Shown piece after piece: positions 1 through 12,297 of a DNA stretch of 64,000 nt. Under the pieces are notes generated by a model. It was not told the origin of the DNA. It did not search any database and saw nothing but the letters and a program-made list of their open reading frames with translations. The stretch lies in NCBI GenBank assembly GCA_026315105.1, contig CM048745.1, forward strand, positions 755,739,506 to 755,803,505. Direction: 5' to 3'. The stretch is from Locusta migratoria (taxonomy: Eukaryota > Arthropoda > Insecta > Orthoptera > Acrididae). The translations under genes were made by a program, and so were the position numbers. Position 1 is the first letter of the stretch. Every line of letters begins with the position of its first letter.

Positions 1-269
1 TATCCTTACTATATTGTTGAATATCTCTCACTTCAAAACCATGTGGTTCAGTTGTTCAAGTTGGGTTAGTATTGGTTGACAGGAGGCCGGAGGGGGCACT
101 ACAGTCAGGTATGACAGCCTTATAAAAAATATAAGTTATGATTTCTTTTTTTCCGTGATCTGATATTGGTGAAATAAAGCCTATTTGTTGCCCAAGCTGT
201 TTTCTATTTACCTGTGAAATCCCCAGTCGCTGGAGATAGCAGTCGTGTGCATGAGTAGTTCCTGTGTGA

Positions 270-395
270 GCTAACTTTTCCTGATGAAGGCTGTGGCTGA
301 AAATTTAGGTTATATAAATGTGAGTGTGATTGTCTTTCTTATATGTGCTTATGACTCAGCAATTGTCTTTACAGTGAGTTTGTCGTTCCTTGTTA
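270..395 (+). repeat. Degenerate Penelope-type repeat with hammerhead-like core
   Basis: CTGATGA at 281-287 is followed by a GGCT-rich short stem and then GAAAAT, which resembles a decayed hammerhead core. The downstream text, with TGTCTTTCTTATATGTGC and then GACTCAGC, resembles the stretch after the hammerhead-like motif near 60540-60610. The element borders are not visible. This could be chance similarity in AT-rich DNA. Confidence 0.3.
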
Positions 396-3320
396 TTTTG
401 TAAATACTCATTTTGACTTGAGATAGCCTTTTATTTGTCTGTTCGGCAATAAATTTATTTGAATCTATTCTGAGACTCGTGTTCTATTGCATTATACATT
501 CTCAATGCTTTGAAATATCTGCCACAAACCTGTACAACACAGATTTATTTAGTGTTTGTCTATCAGAGTTTATCTCACAAATTATCCATATTTTTGCCCC
601 AGATATGCTCAAGAAATTTGAGAAAGCTGATTTTAACTGGAATTGATAGTTTTTTCTCCGCAAGCCAATTTAAAATATTAAATTATACTGACTAATATGC
701 AATAATATGTACTGTAGGGAGGAGTTAATGTAGCTAATCATTCAGTTGTCATTGGACCTAAAGATACATTTGCAAGCGGTACGTTCACTCCTATCAAAGA
801 ACAGTACTTTATTCTAATGTGTATTACACATGTGTTCTATTTACGATACAGATTGGACCTAGTGTTTGGTCATGGAATATGTGACCAATTGAATTTTGTT
901 GTTGGCATTATCCCTAAGTTTGGTCAAATGTTTTCATCAATGTCCTTACAATTAGCAACAATATAAATGACAGTAAAACAATATCAATGTCGTAAAAACT
1001 AGTACAGCGCGAGGACAATTACATTTCTGGCAGATATAGAAAAATACAATAAAAATGAATGGTTAAAAAGTTACAATCCTCATTTGAGAGAGATTTTTTA
1101 TAAATGGCACTTAAAAGTTGGGGAAATTAGTTTAGAGCACTGCATGAGGATAAGCAGAGATTGAGTAGATTTTTAATGGCTGTAAAGTTAAATTAAGTGA
1201 TGTATTATACAAGGTGATTTTGTGATTATGGTTCAAACTTTTAGAGGTGATGGAATGAAATGATTGTATGGCATTATTTGCTGGGGCCCCCTGTCTAGGG
1301 TTGTTCAGCTGCCTAGCGAAAGTCTTTTTATTTCACTCCACATGGTAGGATTTCATGCTGATGATGATTGCATGATGATGAAGACAATAGACAACACCCA
1401 GTCTCCTCCTTGGAACCGTATCCAGGCTCCCTGCTTTGTAGTCACTGATACTGTTCATAGAACTTCAGAAATGGGCAGAGGTGATGGAGACGGATAAATA
1501 TATCAATTTGAGATAAGAAATCATGGTTTGGAAACTATAGAATAGAAAGTTCTTTGCATAAATCTCTCTTAACAGTGATGTCTCTTAACAGTGGAGTACA
1601 TGTTCCAATACCTTGACTGATAGCCTAAAAACTTAGCAGCGGTGTCCCATTTGTTATTTGTCAGCACTTATGGTTACAGCTTGATTAGCCCCTACTTATT
1701 TTGGTCTGAAGACTTGTGAACAACAGGATCAAACAGTTCCTGGCAAATAGGTAGGAAGAGGAGGTAGTGTTTCATGAACATCACATCCACCTGATCTCAC
1801 ACCAGTTGTTTTTTTTCTTCTGGTGTTATGTGAAAAGTCTTGATTGCAAGAAGACTGTTGAGTGAGACTGAAGGGAATCTCCTGGCATGAATTCTCTCTC
1901 ACTGCCTGTGACATTGTACAAATGAATCCAGGGATATTAGTAGGGGTACGACGGAACTTTGAGTGACTTGGGCCATATGAATAAGAAAGAGCACATGCTT
2001 TAGAGAAGATTCTCAGAGCAAAAGAAAATTCTCAGAGTAATTTATCAATTTTGTAGGAATAAAAAATTCGTAGCCTATGCTCTGAGCAGAAAGTTCATTA
2101 TCGCTATCTCCTCTCCTTCTTGAGGAAGTTTTCGGAGTGTCATGTCTGGCACAGCACAGCTGTTCAATTGTATATTTCATTCAGCTAGCTCAATCAGGCA
2201 AATTATTCAGTGTGCAAATATGGAGTAGACATCCAAATGTCCAGGAACAACTGTACTATGTTTAGATTTTAGTTTGTTGTGCAGCAGCAAATTATTAACA
2301 CCAAATATGGATTATTTACAGAAATGTACTATTCTGATTAAGTTACAAAATTTCCTCATGTGAGAAACTCTATTGTTATTGAAGTTAGGTTAGCACAATA
2401 TGTGAATGAAATTTTAGAAAATGCATCACATTTTCATATGTAACTTGGAACAGAGTTTTCTAACACTAGATACTTTCTGTTAAATATGATATGCAATGGT
2501 CTGCTCATAAGTGATAGGGCATGTGGTTTTGTTATGAGAAACAGACTGTTTGGTTTGTAATTAGACAGTTACTAATTTTCCTGTCATTTTTACTTACTTG
2601 TAACCTAACAGAAATTAAGATTACTAAGTCAGAAAATGTATCTTAACTATGCCAAATGGTTTAGGTAGAATGAACAGGAACAGTACAAAAAACAATACTT
2701 CACAATATTTATTTTCTAGTAATAACTGTGAAGTCTGGGATGCACTTCACATGGAAATAACGTCATAAGGCCGTATTAATATACCCTATTTGTAAACATA
2801 CAGTGGCCCTTATTTTATTATGTAGCACCTTCCTTTTTTCCCCCCTAATTCAAGTCCTTCCACTCCTGGATGACTCCTTTTCCACTTTCTTAAAACCCGT
2901 ATCCTTCCCTTTCTCGTCTGTCGACGAGCCGGTCCTTTGGGTAAGTCATCTGTTTTCTATTTTTTATTTTTTATATAAATATGTTACAACTGTAAATATA
3001 CACTCTCTACTAATGGGAAAACACCCATCTGAATCCACTTGTTTCATTTCTATGTCATTAATGAAAAAACTCCTCTGACATCACTCTCGTCACTATATAA
3101 AATGCTTGAAGTGTCACAGTAATGATTTTTGTGAAGGAAGTGACTCGTTAGCAAACTAATGTTTTTTTTGTTTTATTTGCATAACCTTTTTAGTTCATCC
3201 CGTATTTCTTCAGGCTATGTATTAAAGACATTTTTTGCCTCCTGAGCAATACAAATTGTCATTTGTCTTGTAAACCACGGTAAAAGTTAACCTCAGTAGA
3301 AGTTCCTGAGCTCAAAGTAT
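396..3320. other. AT-rich sequence without recognisable genes
   Basis: Only short, unconvincing open frames occur here. I recognise no domain, RNA gene or bounded transposon. If the exon at 3740 is correct, this is probably upstream intron of the same gene. Confidence 0.4.
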
Positions 3321-3388
3321 GCACATGTTTTATTTAAGATTCGGTATTTGGATTCGATTCGGTAAAATTGGGGTTCTACCCATCGCTA
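3321..3388. repeat. Solitary end of a hAT-like element
   Basis: Read on the minus strand this is closely similar to the left end of the element at 26558-29001: a start like TAGSGATGGGT followed by several ACCGAATCGAATC-type words. The similarity stops at about 3321, and no matching second end is seen nearby. It looks like a broken or solitary terminus of the same family. Confidence 0.5.
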
Positions 3389-3739
3389 TTTCTATTATTA
3401 ACTAACTGGATCATTACTAGTTCATCAACAGGGGAAATGATCATAGTATATTGGGGAGTATTCAGCAGGAATTCTGAATATCATGATGAGGGTTCAAAAG
3501 TTGAGGCCCTTAGTTTGAACACTGTGTGAAGCTAACATAGAACATGAGTTATGTTTCTTTTATAACTTTGGACACTGTCATTTCTTAATCAGGGTCCCTT
3601 ATTTCAAACTGATACCTTTATCATTATTCATAATCACTGAAAGTTTGTAACAACACCACAAAATCATTCTGTACATAAATTATTTAAATATTTTTTATTT
3701 ATTTGTTATAAGGGTTATGTGATGTATTATTTTGGACAG

Positions 3740-4068
3740 GCTCTCTGCTGATGAAGAATGTGTTAGCAATGATGAAACAATTCAAGACATTGAGAATGAA
3801 AAGCAAGTTGTGGATGCTGTGGCAGAAATTCCAGAGACAGACATTCTTGCAAAGAAAAGTACTGAATCGGATGATGAGGGATTTGGTGAAGCCCCAGAAA
3901 AAGGTGGTCAGCCGGATGATTACATAAAAGACAATAATGTGGGTAGAGTACAGCCATTCATAAAGTTGGCCTCAGAGCTATTGAATGAATGGAGCTCCTT
4001 GAAAGAAGTTTTTCGCATACCAAAAAGGGAGAGAATAGAACAAATGAAAGAGCATGAACGAGAAGCAG
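3740..4068 (+). CDS. Exon of SETD2/Set2-like histone H3K36 methyltransferase (partial)
   Basis: The open stretch ends in the residues SSLKEVFRIPKRERIEQMKE, which resembles the conserved LKEV(Y/F)RIP(R/K)K motif of SETD2 lying between the SET region and the C-terminal WW and SRI domains. SETD2 trimethylates H3K36 co-transcriptionally in the nucleus through RNA polymerase II binding. The N-terminal half is acidic and low in complexity (SADEECVSNDE onward). The exon begins after an AG at 3738-3739, with a weak pyrimidine tract, and ends before a consensus GTGAGT donor. It leaves one base of a split codon, which the exon at 52684 completes to Asp. No start codon is needed because this is an internal exon. 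The SETD2 identity comes from family memory, not a search; the exon itself is well supported by coding character and splice signals. Confidence 0.62.
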
Positions 4069-5082
4069 GTGAGTACTAACTTTTCTATCTTTTGTGGATT
4101 TTGTTGTTTTAACCATGTCATTTTAATTGTTGTTTCCTTTTGACTGCTCAGGTGTTCGCAAAGTGTTTAGATTATTATACCCTTGTCGTTCATTATTGTA
4201 TGGTATGTGGTTTGGTTGGTAAGCATCAAACTAAAAATCCTTGGGTCTGGGAGCTCAGTCCCAAGTAGTTACTAACATTTTTTCTGTGACTTGTCCCTTT
4301 CCTCACCTCAGACAGTAATTAAAAATCTGGGTTGTGAAGCCAGTTAAACTTTGTGTTCACTGTAACAGTTTGGGTAAAGCCAGTTAAACTTTAGGTTCCA
4401 CTGTAGCTATCTGGGTAAAGCCATTGTCACAAGGTACTTATTGAGTGACGCAGTACATGTCAGACATCGATGCTTCACATTGACCTTCTACATTGCACGG
4501 AACATGCTGCTCATAATGATTTGCAACTGTGGCACTCTCCATTGTCCATTGTGTACTTTTGATTGCATCTGGCATGTAATACTCTTACAGAAATTGTAAT
4601 TATTTAAAGTATGATAAAGATGGTACATATATCTGATAGCAGTTGATAATGATAAACAAAATTTATGACAAATTTCTTTTGGCAAAAACATGAAAAATAC
4701 TTACATTATCTGCACCTGCTCCATGTGCCTTGCTCTCTTATTTTGTACATATTTCACATATTCAAACCTCTCAGGGGCTCAGCATTAATTTGCTGAGTAT
4801 GGGCTTGGCAAACCCAGGGTCCTGAGCTGGGGATTGGTAGGTGCCGCCAGTCCTCTAGACACCGTAATGTTTCAGCAACCACCGTGTGGCGCGGTGGTGG
4901 AATGTTATGTGTACTAGGGAATGATCTTGGCTTGACCACCTGGGCCGCGAGGATTGTACAAACCTCTAAAAAAAAAAAAAACCTATTTAGTCCCAAGGTG
5001 TTTTATGTGCTGATGCGATGCATGGATGTTGAAGTGGAACAGTCGCTAGCGAGCAACCTCTGGGGATACTGCCGCACCTCAG

Positions 5083-5968
5083 TTGTATAAGGCTTTTACC
5101 TGTTTGAAGTGCCAGCGCTTTGGGCACACCACCTTGGGATGCAAGGGAGAAGCTATCTGTGGCAAATGTGGGAAAGCAGCACACGATGGGTTTGACTGTA
5201 CTCCACCTATGACCTGTACCTGTGGCAAATGTGGGAAAGCAGCACATGATGGGTTTGACTGTTCTCCACCTATGACGTGTATCAACTGTTCAGGCGACCA
5301 CCCAGTCTGGAGTAGGGACTGTGCAGTCTACCTTCAGGAGAAGACGATACAGAAAATAAAAACAACTCAGCCTCTCTCCTATGCAGAGCCCAAGAAGACC
5401 TTCAAGGCCATGCAACCTGCTTCGTTTACCACCTCCTTCGCTTCAGTACTGCAAAAGTCAGCTGGCAGATGCCTCCACACAAACAGAGATTGTCGGTGTA
5501 GGCACCAACACATGCACTTGCCAGTGCATGTGTAAGGCCTCAGAACCTGCATCTTTCGTTGCCCCACTGACAACAGCTGACAAAGGTACAGATACTGCCT
5601 TTGGAGAGCCTCTGGTACTTCTTACTGCAGAACCCGCCATCACCACCACCACCGCCGCCGCTGCTGCCACCACCGCCGCCACCACCACCACCACCACCAA
5701 CACAGTTGCAACCACGTCCTCTGTATCCACCACCAAGCCACCTAAAACAAAGAAGGTTACCAGCAAATCACAGTCAAAGGCAAAAACAGCCATGAACCTT
5801 TCAGACTACGTTGAAGTTATCCCACCTGATACTTCATCTGACCCAGCTCCAGACCTCATGGAGCTGAATATCCCTCAGGGTCAACCCTCTCGCCCCAATT
5901 CTGGACCTCCACCACATTCTGTGTCTCCATCTCAGAAGAAAGAGAGGGTAAATATCCAACTTCCCTGA
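5083..5968 (+). pseudogene. LINE copy 1 gag remnant (CCHC zinc knuckles)
   Basis: Translation shows CLKCQRFGHTTLGC, then CGKCGKAAHDGFDC twice, then CINCSGDHPVWSRDC: CCHC knuckles of a LINE ORF1 nucleic-acid-binding protein. The N-terminal half seen in copies 2 and 3 is missing; the leader jumps straight to the first knuckle near 5090. The frame is lost around 5400-5530 and continues in another frame through a Thr/Pro/Ala-rich tail encoded by CCACCG-type repeats (5640-5700), ending near 5968. It is a pseudogene. Confidence 0.75.
5158..5283 (+). repeat. 63 bp tandem duplication of a zinc-knuckle segment
   Basis: The unit starting TGTGGCAAATGTGGGAAAGC occurs at 5158-5220 and again at 5221-5283 with only a few differences, and both stay in frame. 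The duplication adds one extra CCHC knuckle to the gag remnant. Confidence 0.9.
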
Positions 5969-5971
5969 TAA

Positions 5972-6830
5972 ATGGCCTCAGTACTGCAGTGGAACTTGCA
6001 GGGTTTCAGGACGCATGTGGAGGAACCCCGTTTATTGACTCAGGGTAGACGATATGTATATGCCTCCAAGAGACGAACTTTAAATCCATTGATAACCCTG
6101 AGCTCTGTGGCTATGTACTCCACAAGGACGACGATCTTAGTAGAGAGAGAGTGTGAGGCGGAGTGACAATTTTTACTAATAAGGCTTATCACTCTGAGCC
6201 CCTCTCTCTCACTACACAGTTACAAGCCGTTGCAGTATCCCTATACGTGAGCCACCTTTTGACAGTGTGCTCCCTCTATCTGCCACCTCATGACACGTTT
6301 GATGTAGCAGCCATTGAAGACCTTCTGATGCAGCTCCCCCACCCTTTTGTCCTCTGTGGAGGTTTTAATGCGCACAACGTGCTTTAGGGCTCTGCCAGAA
6401 CCTGCCCCAGGGGTCTAGCAACCTAGAGGCTTCTCTTGTCATCGAGCGCACATTTATGAAACATGGGACAGCCCACACATTTTTGTAAAGCAATGGGGTC
6501 GTTCTCAGCCATAGATCTCTCGCTTTGATCTCCAGCCCTCACCCACTCTACACACTGGGAAGTGGTCGATGACCTGCCTGGTAGTGACCATTTCACCATC
6601 TGGCTTCACCTGCCAGACAGAGCAGAGCCCGAATGCAGACCACCTCAATGAGTGATCAGTAAAGCTGACTGGACACTGTTCAGCCAACTCGCCGAGCTGG
6701 AAATTCACGGCAATGTCCAGAAATGGGTGGATTGTATCATTCAAACGATACACAGTGCTGCTGATGCATCTATGCCACTGTCGTTAGGACGACTAAAATA
6801 GTAGCCTGTCCCTTGTTGGACTGCTGAGTG
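5972..6830 (+). pseudogene. LINE copy 1 endonuclease domain (broken)
   Basis: It starts with VLQWNLQGFRTHVEEPRLLT, the usual opening of an apurinic-like LINE endonuclease. The conserved FNAHN block follows at about 6365-6380 with Gly in place of the expected Asp before it. A stop at 6387 and several frame changes interrupt it, and the C-terminal part survives only in pieces. The enzyme would nick target DNA to prime reverse transcription; this copy cannot. Confidence 0.65.
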
Positions 6831-7050
6831 TCATTCAGCAGGCTTGCAGCTCTGTGTAGGTTTAAGAATCGGCCAACTGTAAACAACCTTGCAGTCTTTT
6901 AGATGGTGAGGGTAAAACGACGCCAAATTATATGACAGAGCCAAAAGAGATCTTGACAACAGTTCCTGAGTATAGTTACCAGCTCCACTAAAAGTTCCAC
7001 TGTATGGGAGACCGTAAGGAGGATTTCTGGGAAAGGGGGGGAGGCGTCCA

Positions 7051-8350
7051 GTGGCTGCTATCATGGAGCATGGTGTTCTCCACACCAGCCCGCAAGATAT
7101 TGCCCAGACCACGGCTATGTATTTTGTCAATGTTACAGCTACTGCCAGTCAGGATCCTGTATTCTGGCGCCACAGAGTGGTTGTTGAGAGGGGCAATTTG
7201 GACTTCAGGTCCACTGGTCATCAGGATTATAACTGCCCTTTCACTGCTTTGTCTGTGGTGCATGACACATCCCCTGACAATGATAGGATCCACTACAGTA
7301 TGCTGCGGCACCTAACACAGCGAAATAAAGAAATCCTCCTTCAACTTTTTAATGCCATTTGGTCATCAGGTCACTTTCCTGACTCATGGAGAGAAGCAAT
7401 GTTAATCCCCCTTTTAAATACCGGTGAAGATCGCACACGGCAGAGCAGTTATCGTAGTGTTGCCCTCACTAGTTGCATTGGAAAGACCTTAGAGTGGATG
7501 GTCAACCATCGCCTTGTCTGGATGTTGGAATCCAGGCAGCTCCTTACTCACTTCCAGTGTGGGTTCAGGAGATAACCAGCTTCGATAACCTTGCCTCTCT
7601 GGAGGCGGCTGTACGACAGGTTTTCCTGCACTGTCACCACCTTTTGGGTGTATTTTTTGATATCGAGAAGGCCTACGATACTGCTTGGAGGCATCTTATA
7701 CTTACACAGCTTCATGAATGGGGATTTCGTGGTTGTCTTCCCATTTTTATTTGGTCTTACCTTTTTCCACGTTATTTTAGATATCGAGTTGGTGGCGTGC
7801 TCTCTGCCCGCTTTGAGCAAGAAAATGGTGTCTCTCAGGGTAGTGTTTTAAGTGTGTCGTTGTTTGCTGTAGCCATTAACAGTATTACTTCTGTTGTGAA
7901 AAGTCCTGTCCAGTGTTCACTATTTGTTAATGACTTCTCTGTCTTCTGTTCTTTCTCCAGCCTCGCAACGACAACACATCAGTTGCAGCTCACTCTTAGA
8001 CGATGAATGGGCACGGAAGACTAGTTTTAAATTTTCAACCGACATGTCTGTTTGTGTTCTTTTTAATCCTTCACGTTCTATTTTTAATTTAGCCAAACTG
8101 CGGATGTGGGACACTGTTCAGAATTTTAAAGACACTGTGTGTTTTCTGGGTTCCACATTTGACTGTAAACTTATCTGGTTGCCGCATCTTAAAGACTTGA
8201 AGAGATGGTGCCTCAAAGCACTAAGTATTTTAAAGTGTCTTAGTCACACTTCATGGGGAGGTGATGGACTCGTTTGCTCCAGTTGTATAGAGCCATTGTA
8301 CAATCCCGGCTTGATTACGGCTGCACGGTGTAAGGGTCTGCAAGACCTTC
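7051..8350 (+). pseudogene. LINE copy 1 reverse transcriptase (broken)
   Basis: RT blocks are readable in order: SYRSVALTSCIGKTLEWMVN, then after a frame change FFDIEKAYDTAWRHLI (first catalytic Asp), NGVSQGSVLSVSLFA, and LFVNDFSVF. The last corresponds to the F/Y-x-D-D box, but its first Asp is Asn, so catalysis would be lost even without the frameshifts near 7575 and 8000. The thumb region continues in a third frame to about 8350. Confidence 0.75.
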
Positions 8351-8682
8351 CTACCTAAAAATGTTGGACGTGGTGCACCATGAAGGGATTCGGTTGGCTA
8401 CTGGGGCATTTCGAACCAGCCCTATACCAAGCCTTTGTGCTGAGGCTGCTGAGCCACCGCTTTCTATATGGCAAAGCTCCTCGTGGTGCGTCAGGCGTAC
8501 GCCACATTGTCTACCCCATATACACCTGCTTATAATACTGTTGCTCGACTGCCTATCGAACAGCTGTTTCGTAATCGGCTTCGAGCTACGAAGCCTTTTG
8601 GCATTCATGCTAAGGACTGTATTTTAGATATGTGTGTTTCAGATTTTACTCTTTTACATAAAGTATGGACTAGATAGCCCCC

Positions 8683-9603
8683 TTGGTTATTACGAAGCCC
8701 AGACTCCTTTTAGATTTAAACAGTTTTCAAGAAGATTGCACCCCAGACATAATGTTTCAGTCAGCATTTTTCAATACTTTAAATAGGCATCATGATTGTA
8801 CAATGGTGTACACTAACGTATCAAAACAAGGGCACTCTGTTGGGTGTTCTGTAGTGTTTCCGGGTCACATCATAGGGATTCGCCTGCCCACTGCCTACTC
8901 CGTTTTCTCGGCAGAACTGCGTTTTATCCTCCAGGCACTAGAACACATCCGGTGTGCTCGTGGTATGAAATTTCTACTCTGCTCCGATTCCTTTAGTGCC
9001 CTACAATCACTGCTGGTCATGTACCCGGCTGAAACTATAACACAATTGATCCATGAGCAACTGTACCTCCTCCAACAGCACGGTAAAGAGGTGTCATTTC
9101 TTTGGGTACCTGGGCATGTTGGGATTCGGGGAAATGAAGCGGCTGATGTGGCTGCCAAGACGGCCTGCAGTGACCCAAATGTCGAGTGTGCCATTCCCTT
9201 ACAGGACGTCTACTCTGTGCTACGCCAGAGGCCCCTTCAGTTATGGGAGGAGACGTGGCTGGCAGTGACAGGTAATAAACTGTTGTTGGTTAAGCCAACT
9301 GTCCGACTGTGGCGAACCTCCTGCCAGCCATTCAGGTGTTTCGAAGTGACGCTAACGCGCCTCCGGATTGGGCACAGCCCTTTGACCCACAGCTTTTTAT
9401 TCCGTCGAGAGGATCCACCAATTTGTGATGCTTGTGGTGTACAAATCACTATACGCCACATTTTAATTGAGTGTATTTTATATCATGCTGAGAAGTCAGC
9501 AGCTAATCTTGGTCGTGCCATGCCCAGTGTTTTAGCTGATGAGGCGAGTGTGATGAATGTTTTACAATTTTGTGAACGTCCTGACTCTGGCCTAAGCTCT
9601 TAG
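8683..9603 (+). pseudogene. LINE copy 1 RNase H and C-terminal domain (open, 306 aa)
   Basis: An open frame without stops. Visible RNase H motifs are VYTNVSK (normally YTDGSK, so the first catalytic Asp is Asn), FSAELRFIL (Glu), LLCSDSFSALQSL (Asp) and WVPGHVGIRGNEAADVAAKT (last Asp). A C-terminal Cys/His cluster, CDACGVQITIRHILIEC, is typical of I-type LINEs. RNase H removes RNA from the RNA-DNA hybrid during reverse transcription. The frame is separated from the RT by stops, so it is a fossil domain although its own frame is open. Confidence 0.8.
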
Positions 9604-10013
9604 GCTGGAGGGTTTAGTGTGTTACAGGAGGGCTCGCTGACAATGTTAACATCAGAGATCAGCATCCCTCTGTACTCTGACATAGTGTTTTAAGGGCTTA
9701 TAAGGTTGTATACTTCAGTCTGCCACCTTACATCGCTGATATGCAATATGTGTTAGTGCGTTCATGCTGTTGTGAAGACCTAAATCCTTCTATTGACTGC
9801 CATTTAATTATTTTGTCAGGGTGCTAAAACCTTTCCTGTTGTGCACCCTAAACATCCTATCCTATCAAATATTCAAAAATTTAGCTTGGCATTCTTTGGA
9901 GATAATAGGTTCTATCTAACACATTGAACTTTTTCATAGATGCAAGGCAACACCCAGTAGCGGCTGGTGCTTCAGATGACTGGGGGTTCACTTCTTTGAG
10001 TGCGAGTGCTGGT

Positions 10014-11780
10014 TCTTCATCTACATCTACATGGGATACTCTGCAAATCACATTTAAGTGCCTGGCAGAGGGTTCATCGAACCACAATTATACTATTTAT
10101 CTCCCATTCCATTCTCGAATAGCGCGCGGGAAGAAAGAACACCTGAATCTCTCTGTTCGAGCTCTGATTTCTCTTATTTCATTCTGATGATCATTTCTAC
10201 CTATGTAAGTGGGAGTCAACAATATATTTTCGCATTCGGAGGAGAATGTTGGCGATTGGAGTTTCGCAAGTAACCCACGCCTCAGCGATAAGCGCCGTTG
10301 TTGTAAGATTCCCATCCCAGATCCTGTATCATTTCCGTAACGCTGTCTCCCCTGTATCGCGACAACACGAAATGAGCTGCCCTTCTTTGGACTCTTTCAA
10401 TGTCCTCCGTCAAACCCACCTGATAAGGATCCCACACTGGGCTGCAATACTCCAAAAATGGACGGACAACCGCAGTGTATGCAGTTTCTTTAGTAGTTCT
10501 GTTGCATCTTTTAAGGGTTCTGCCAATAAAACGCAGTCTCTGGTTCGCCTTTCCCACGATATTATCTGCGTGTTCTTTCCAGTTTAAGTCTGAAGTAATA
10601 GTGATTCCTAGGTATTTTGCGGAGTTTACGGCCTTCACATTTGATTGATTTATGTTGTAAACAAAGTTTAACGGATTTCTTTTCGTACTCATGTGGACGA
10701 CTTCACACTTCTCATTATTTAGAGTCAATTGCCAATTTTTACACCATACTGATATCTTATTCAGATCGTTCTGCAGTTGGTTGTAATCTTCAGATGATTT
10801 TACTAGACGGTAAATGACGGCGTCATCTGCAAACAACCTAAGAGAGCTACTTAGATTTTCCCCTAAATCGTTTATGTAAATAAGGAATAGCAGAGGACCA
10901 ATAACACTACCCTGTGGAACGCCCGATATCACCTCTGTTTTAGTCGATGCCTTACCATCGATTACTACGAGCTGTGTCCTCTCTGACAAGAAATCCCCTA
11001 TCCAATTGCAAATTTGGGGCGATATACCATAACCACGCAATTTGATTAAAAGCCGTTTGTGAGGTACGGTGTCAAAAGCTTTCTGGAAATCAAGAAATAC
11101 GGAATCGATTTGCGAACCTTTGTCGATAGCACCCATCACTTCGTGTGAATATAGAGCTAGTTGTGTTTCGCATGAACGATATTTTCTAAATCCGTGTTGA
11201 CCTTGGGTCAATAGATCGTTCTGTTCGAGATAATTCATAATATTTGAATACAGGATATGTTCCAAAACCCTGCTGCAAATTGACGTCAATGAAATAGGCC
11301 TGTAGTTTAGTGGGTTACTCCTACTGCCTTTCTTGAATATAGGTGTGACCTGTGCAACTTTCCAATCTTTTGGTACAGATCCTTCTATGAGAGAGCGGTT
11401 GTATATGACTGTTAAGTAAGGAGCTATCGCTTCAGCATAATCAGATAGAAATCTAATGGGTATACAATCCGGACCAGAAGACTTGTTCTTATTAAGTGAT
11501 TTTAGTTGCTGCATTACTCCGATGATATCTACTTCTATGTTACTCATTACGGCATCTGTTCGTAATTCGAAATCTGGAATATTGGTTTCGTCGTCTTTGG
11601 TGAATGAGTTTCTAAAAGCTAAGTTTAGTAACTCTGCTTTAGTAGCGCTGTCATCGGCAGGATTGCCATTACTATCACGTAGTGAAGGTATTGTTTGTGA
11701 CTTTCCCCAAGTATATTTAACATATGACCAAAATCTCTTTGGGTTTTCAGTCAAATTACGAGAAAGAGTTCTTGATAATG
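10014..11780 (-). mobile_element. CR1-like LINE, copy A (5'-truncated)
   Basis: A minus-strand LINE whose 3' end carries GATGTAGATGTAGATG-type hexamers (10017-10035 on the plus strand), also found at the ends of copies B and C. The 5' end is cut within ORF2 and abuts C-rich sequence near 11790. The 3' untranslated text (GGTTCGATGAACCCTCTGCC) is shared with copies B and C in diverged form. The RT sequence places it near CR1/L2 in the Jockey superfamily. It is the best preserved LINE copy in the window. Confidence 0.8.
10282..11754 (-). pseudogene. CR1-like reverse transcriptase ORF2 fragment, 490 aa open
   Basis: A long open frame with full RT motifs: LNYRPISLTSICSRVLEHIL, VFLDFQKAFDTVPHKRLLIK, SGVPQGSVIGPLLFLIYIND and the intact catalytic box LFADDAVIY. 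The C-terminal part (SAKYLGITITSDLNW, LEYCSPVWDPYQVG, RVQRRAAHFVLSRY) is the usual thumb and connector. One frameshift near 10300 moves the last ~70 residues, ending in REWNGR, into another frame (10097-10315). The N-terminal endonuclease is missing through 5' truncation. The intact FADD box and single frameshift suggest a fairly young insertion, but it is not a functional gene. Confidence 0.85.
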
Positions 11781-11792
11781 GTGCCTCCCCTT

Positions 11793-11844
11793 CCCCCCCC
11801 CCCCTCCGCTCGGTGCATTGATGTTTTGCCCCCCCCCCCCCCCC
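11793..11844. repeat. Two poly-C tracts at the truncated LINE end
   Basis: Runs of 12 C (11793-11804) and 16 C (11829-11844) separated by CT-rich sequence lie at the 5' boundary of CR1 copy A. They belong to a set of long C or G runs across the window. Confidence 0.8.
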
Positions 11845-12297
11845 ACTTTAGATATAGTTTCTTTACAAGATCTGCAGAATGTCTTAACTCAGCTTCTTCA
11901 TGCCTGTTTCAACTCGAGCTGAGGCGTCGGCCTGCAAAGCTTCTTTATTTCACACTTCTCTTCCAAGCTGAAAGCTGAGTAATTTGTTTCTAAAAGATAC
12001 TGAACATTTTTCATTTTTCTTCGACAATGAACACAAGAACATATGAATATGCACATGTACACTAAAACACAGTAAGTAACTCATATCACTGTTAAGTGAC
12101 TGTAACGAAATGAATCTGTTATGACGCATGTGCAAAGGCTGCTCTCCCACACATATTTTCAAACAGTTAAATATTTGTTACAACAAAGAGTATAAATGTC
12201 AAAATTGAGACACATTTGCAAAAGTATATGTAACAAGTAACAATACAAAAGTTATTGTTGTTCCCGCATCTGTTAAAAAGAACATGGGTTTAAAAAG

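Larger units (their letters stand above)
4767..9868 (+). mobile_element. I-type non-LTR retrotransposon, copy 1
   Basis: The element carries a 5' untranslated leader (4767-5082), a gag remnant with zinc knuckles, an endonuclease, a reverse transcriptase and an RNase H, in that order. A 9 bp direct repeat ATATTCAAA flanks it exactly (4758-4766 and 9869-9877). Its start matches the start of copy 3 at 44276, so the 5' end is complete. The RNase H after the RT places it in the I group of LINEs. It is dead: gag is internally deleted, the endonuclease is frameshifted, and catalytic aspartates in the RT and RNase H have become Asn. It lies in sense orientation in the intron. Confidence 0.85.

Noticed and set aside
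1264..1497. 77-residue open frame as a gene
   Set aside because: No motif, no coding bias, no splice or promoter context; likely chance.
2803..3078. 91-residue hydrophobic frame as a membrane protein
   Set aside because: T-rich low-complexity DNA gives Leu/Phe-rich translation; no supporting signals.
5601..5795. Proline-rich open frame
   Set aside because: Produced by the CCACCG repeat in another frame of the LINE gag tail.
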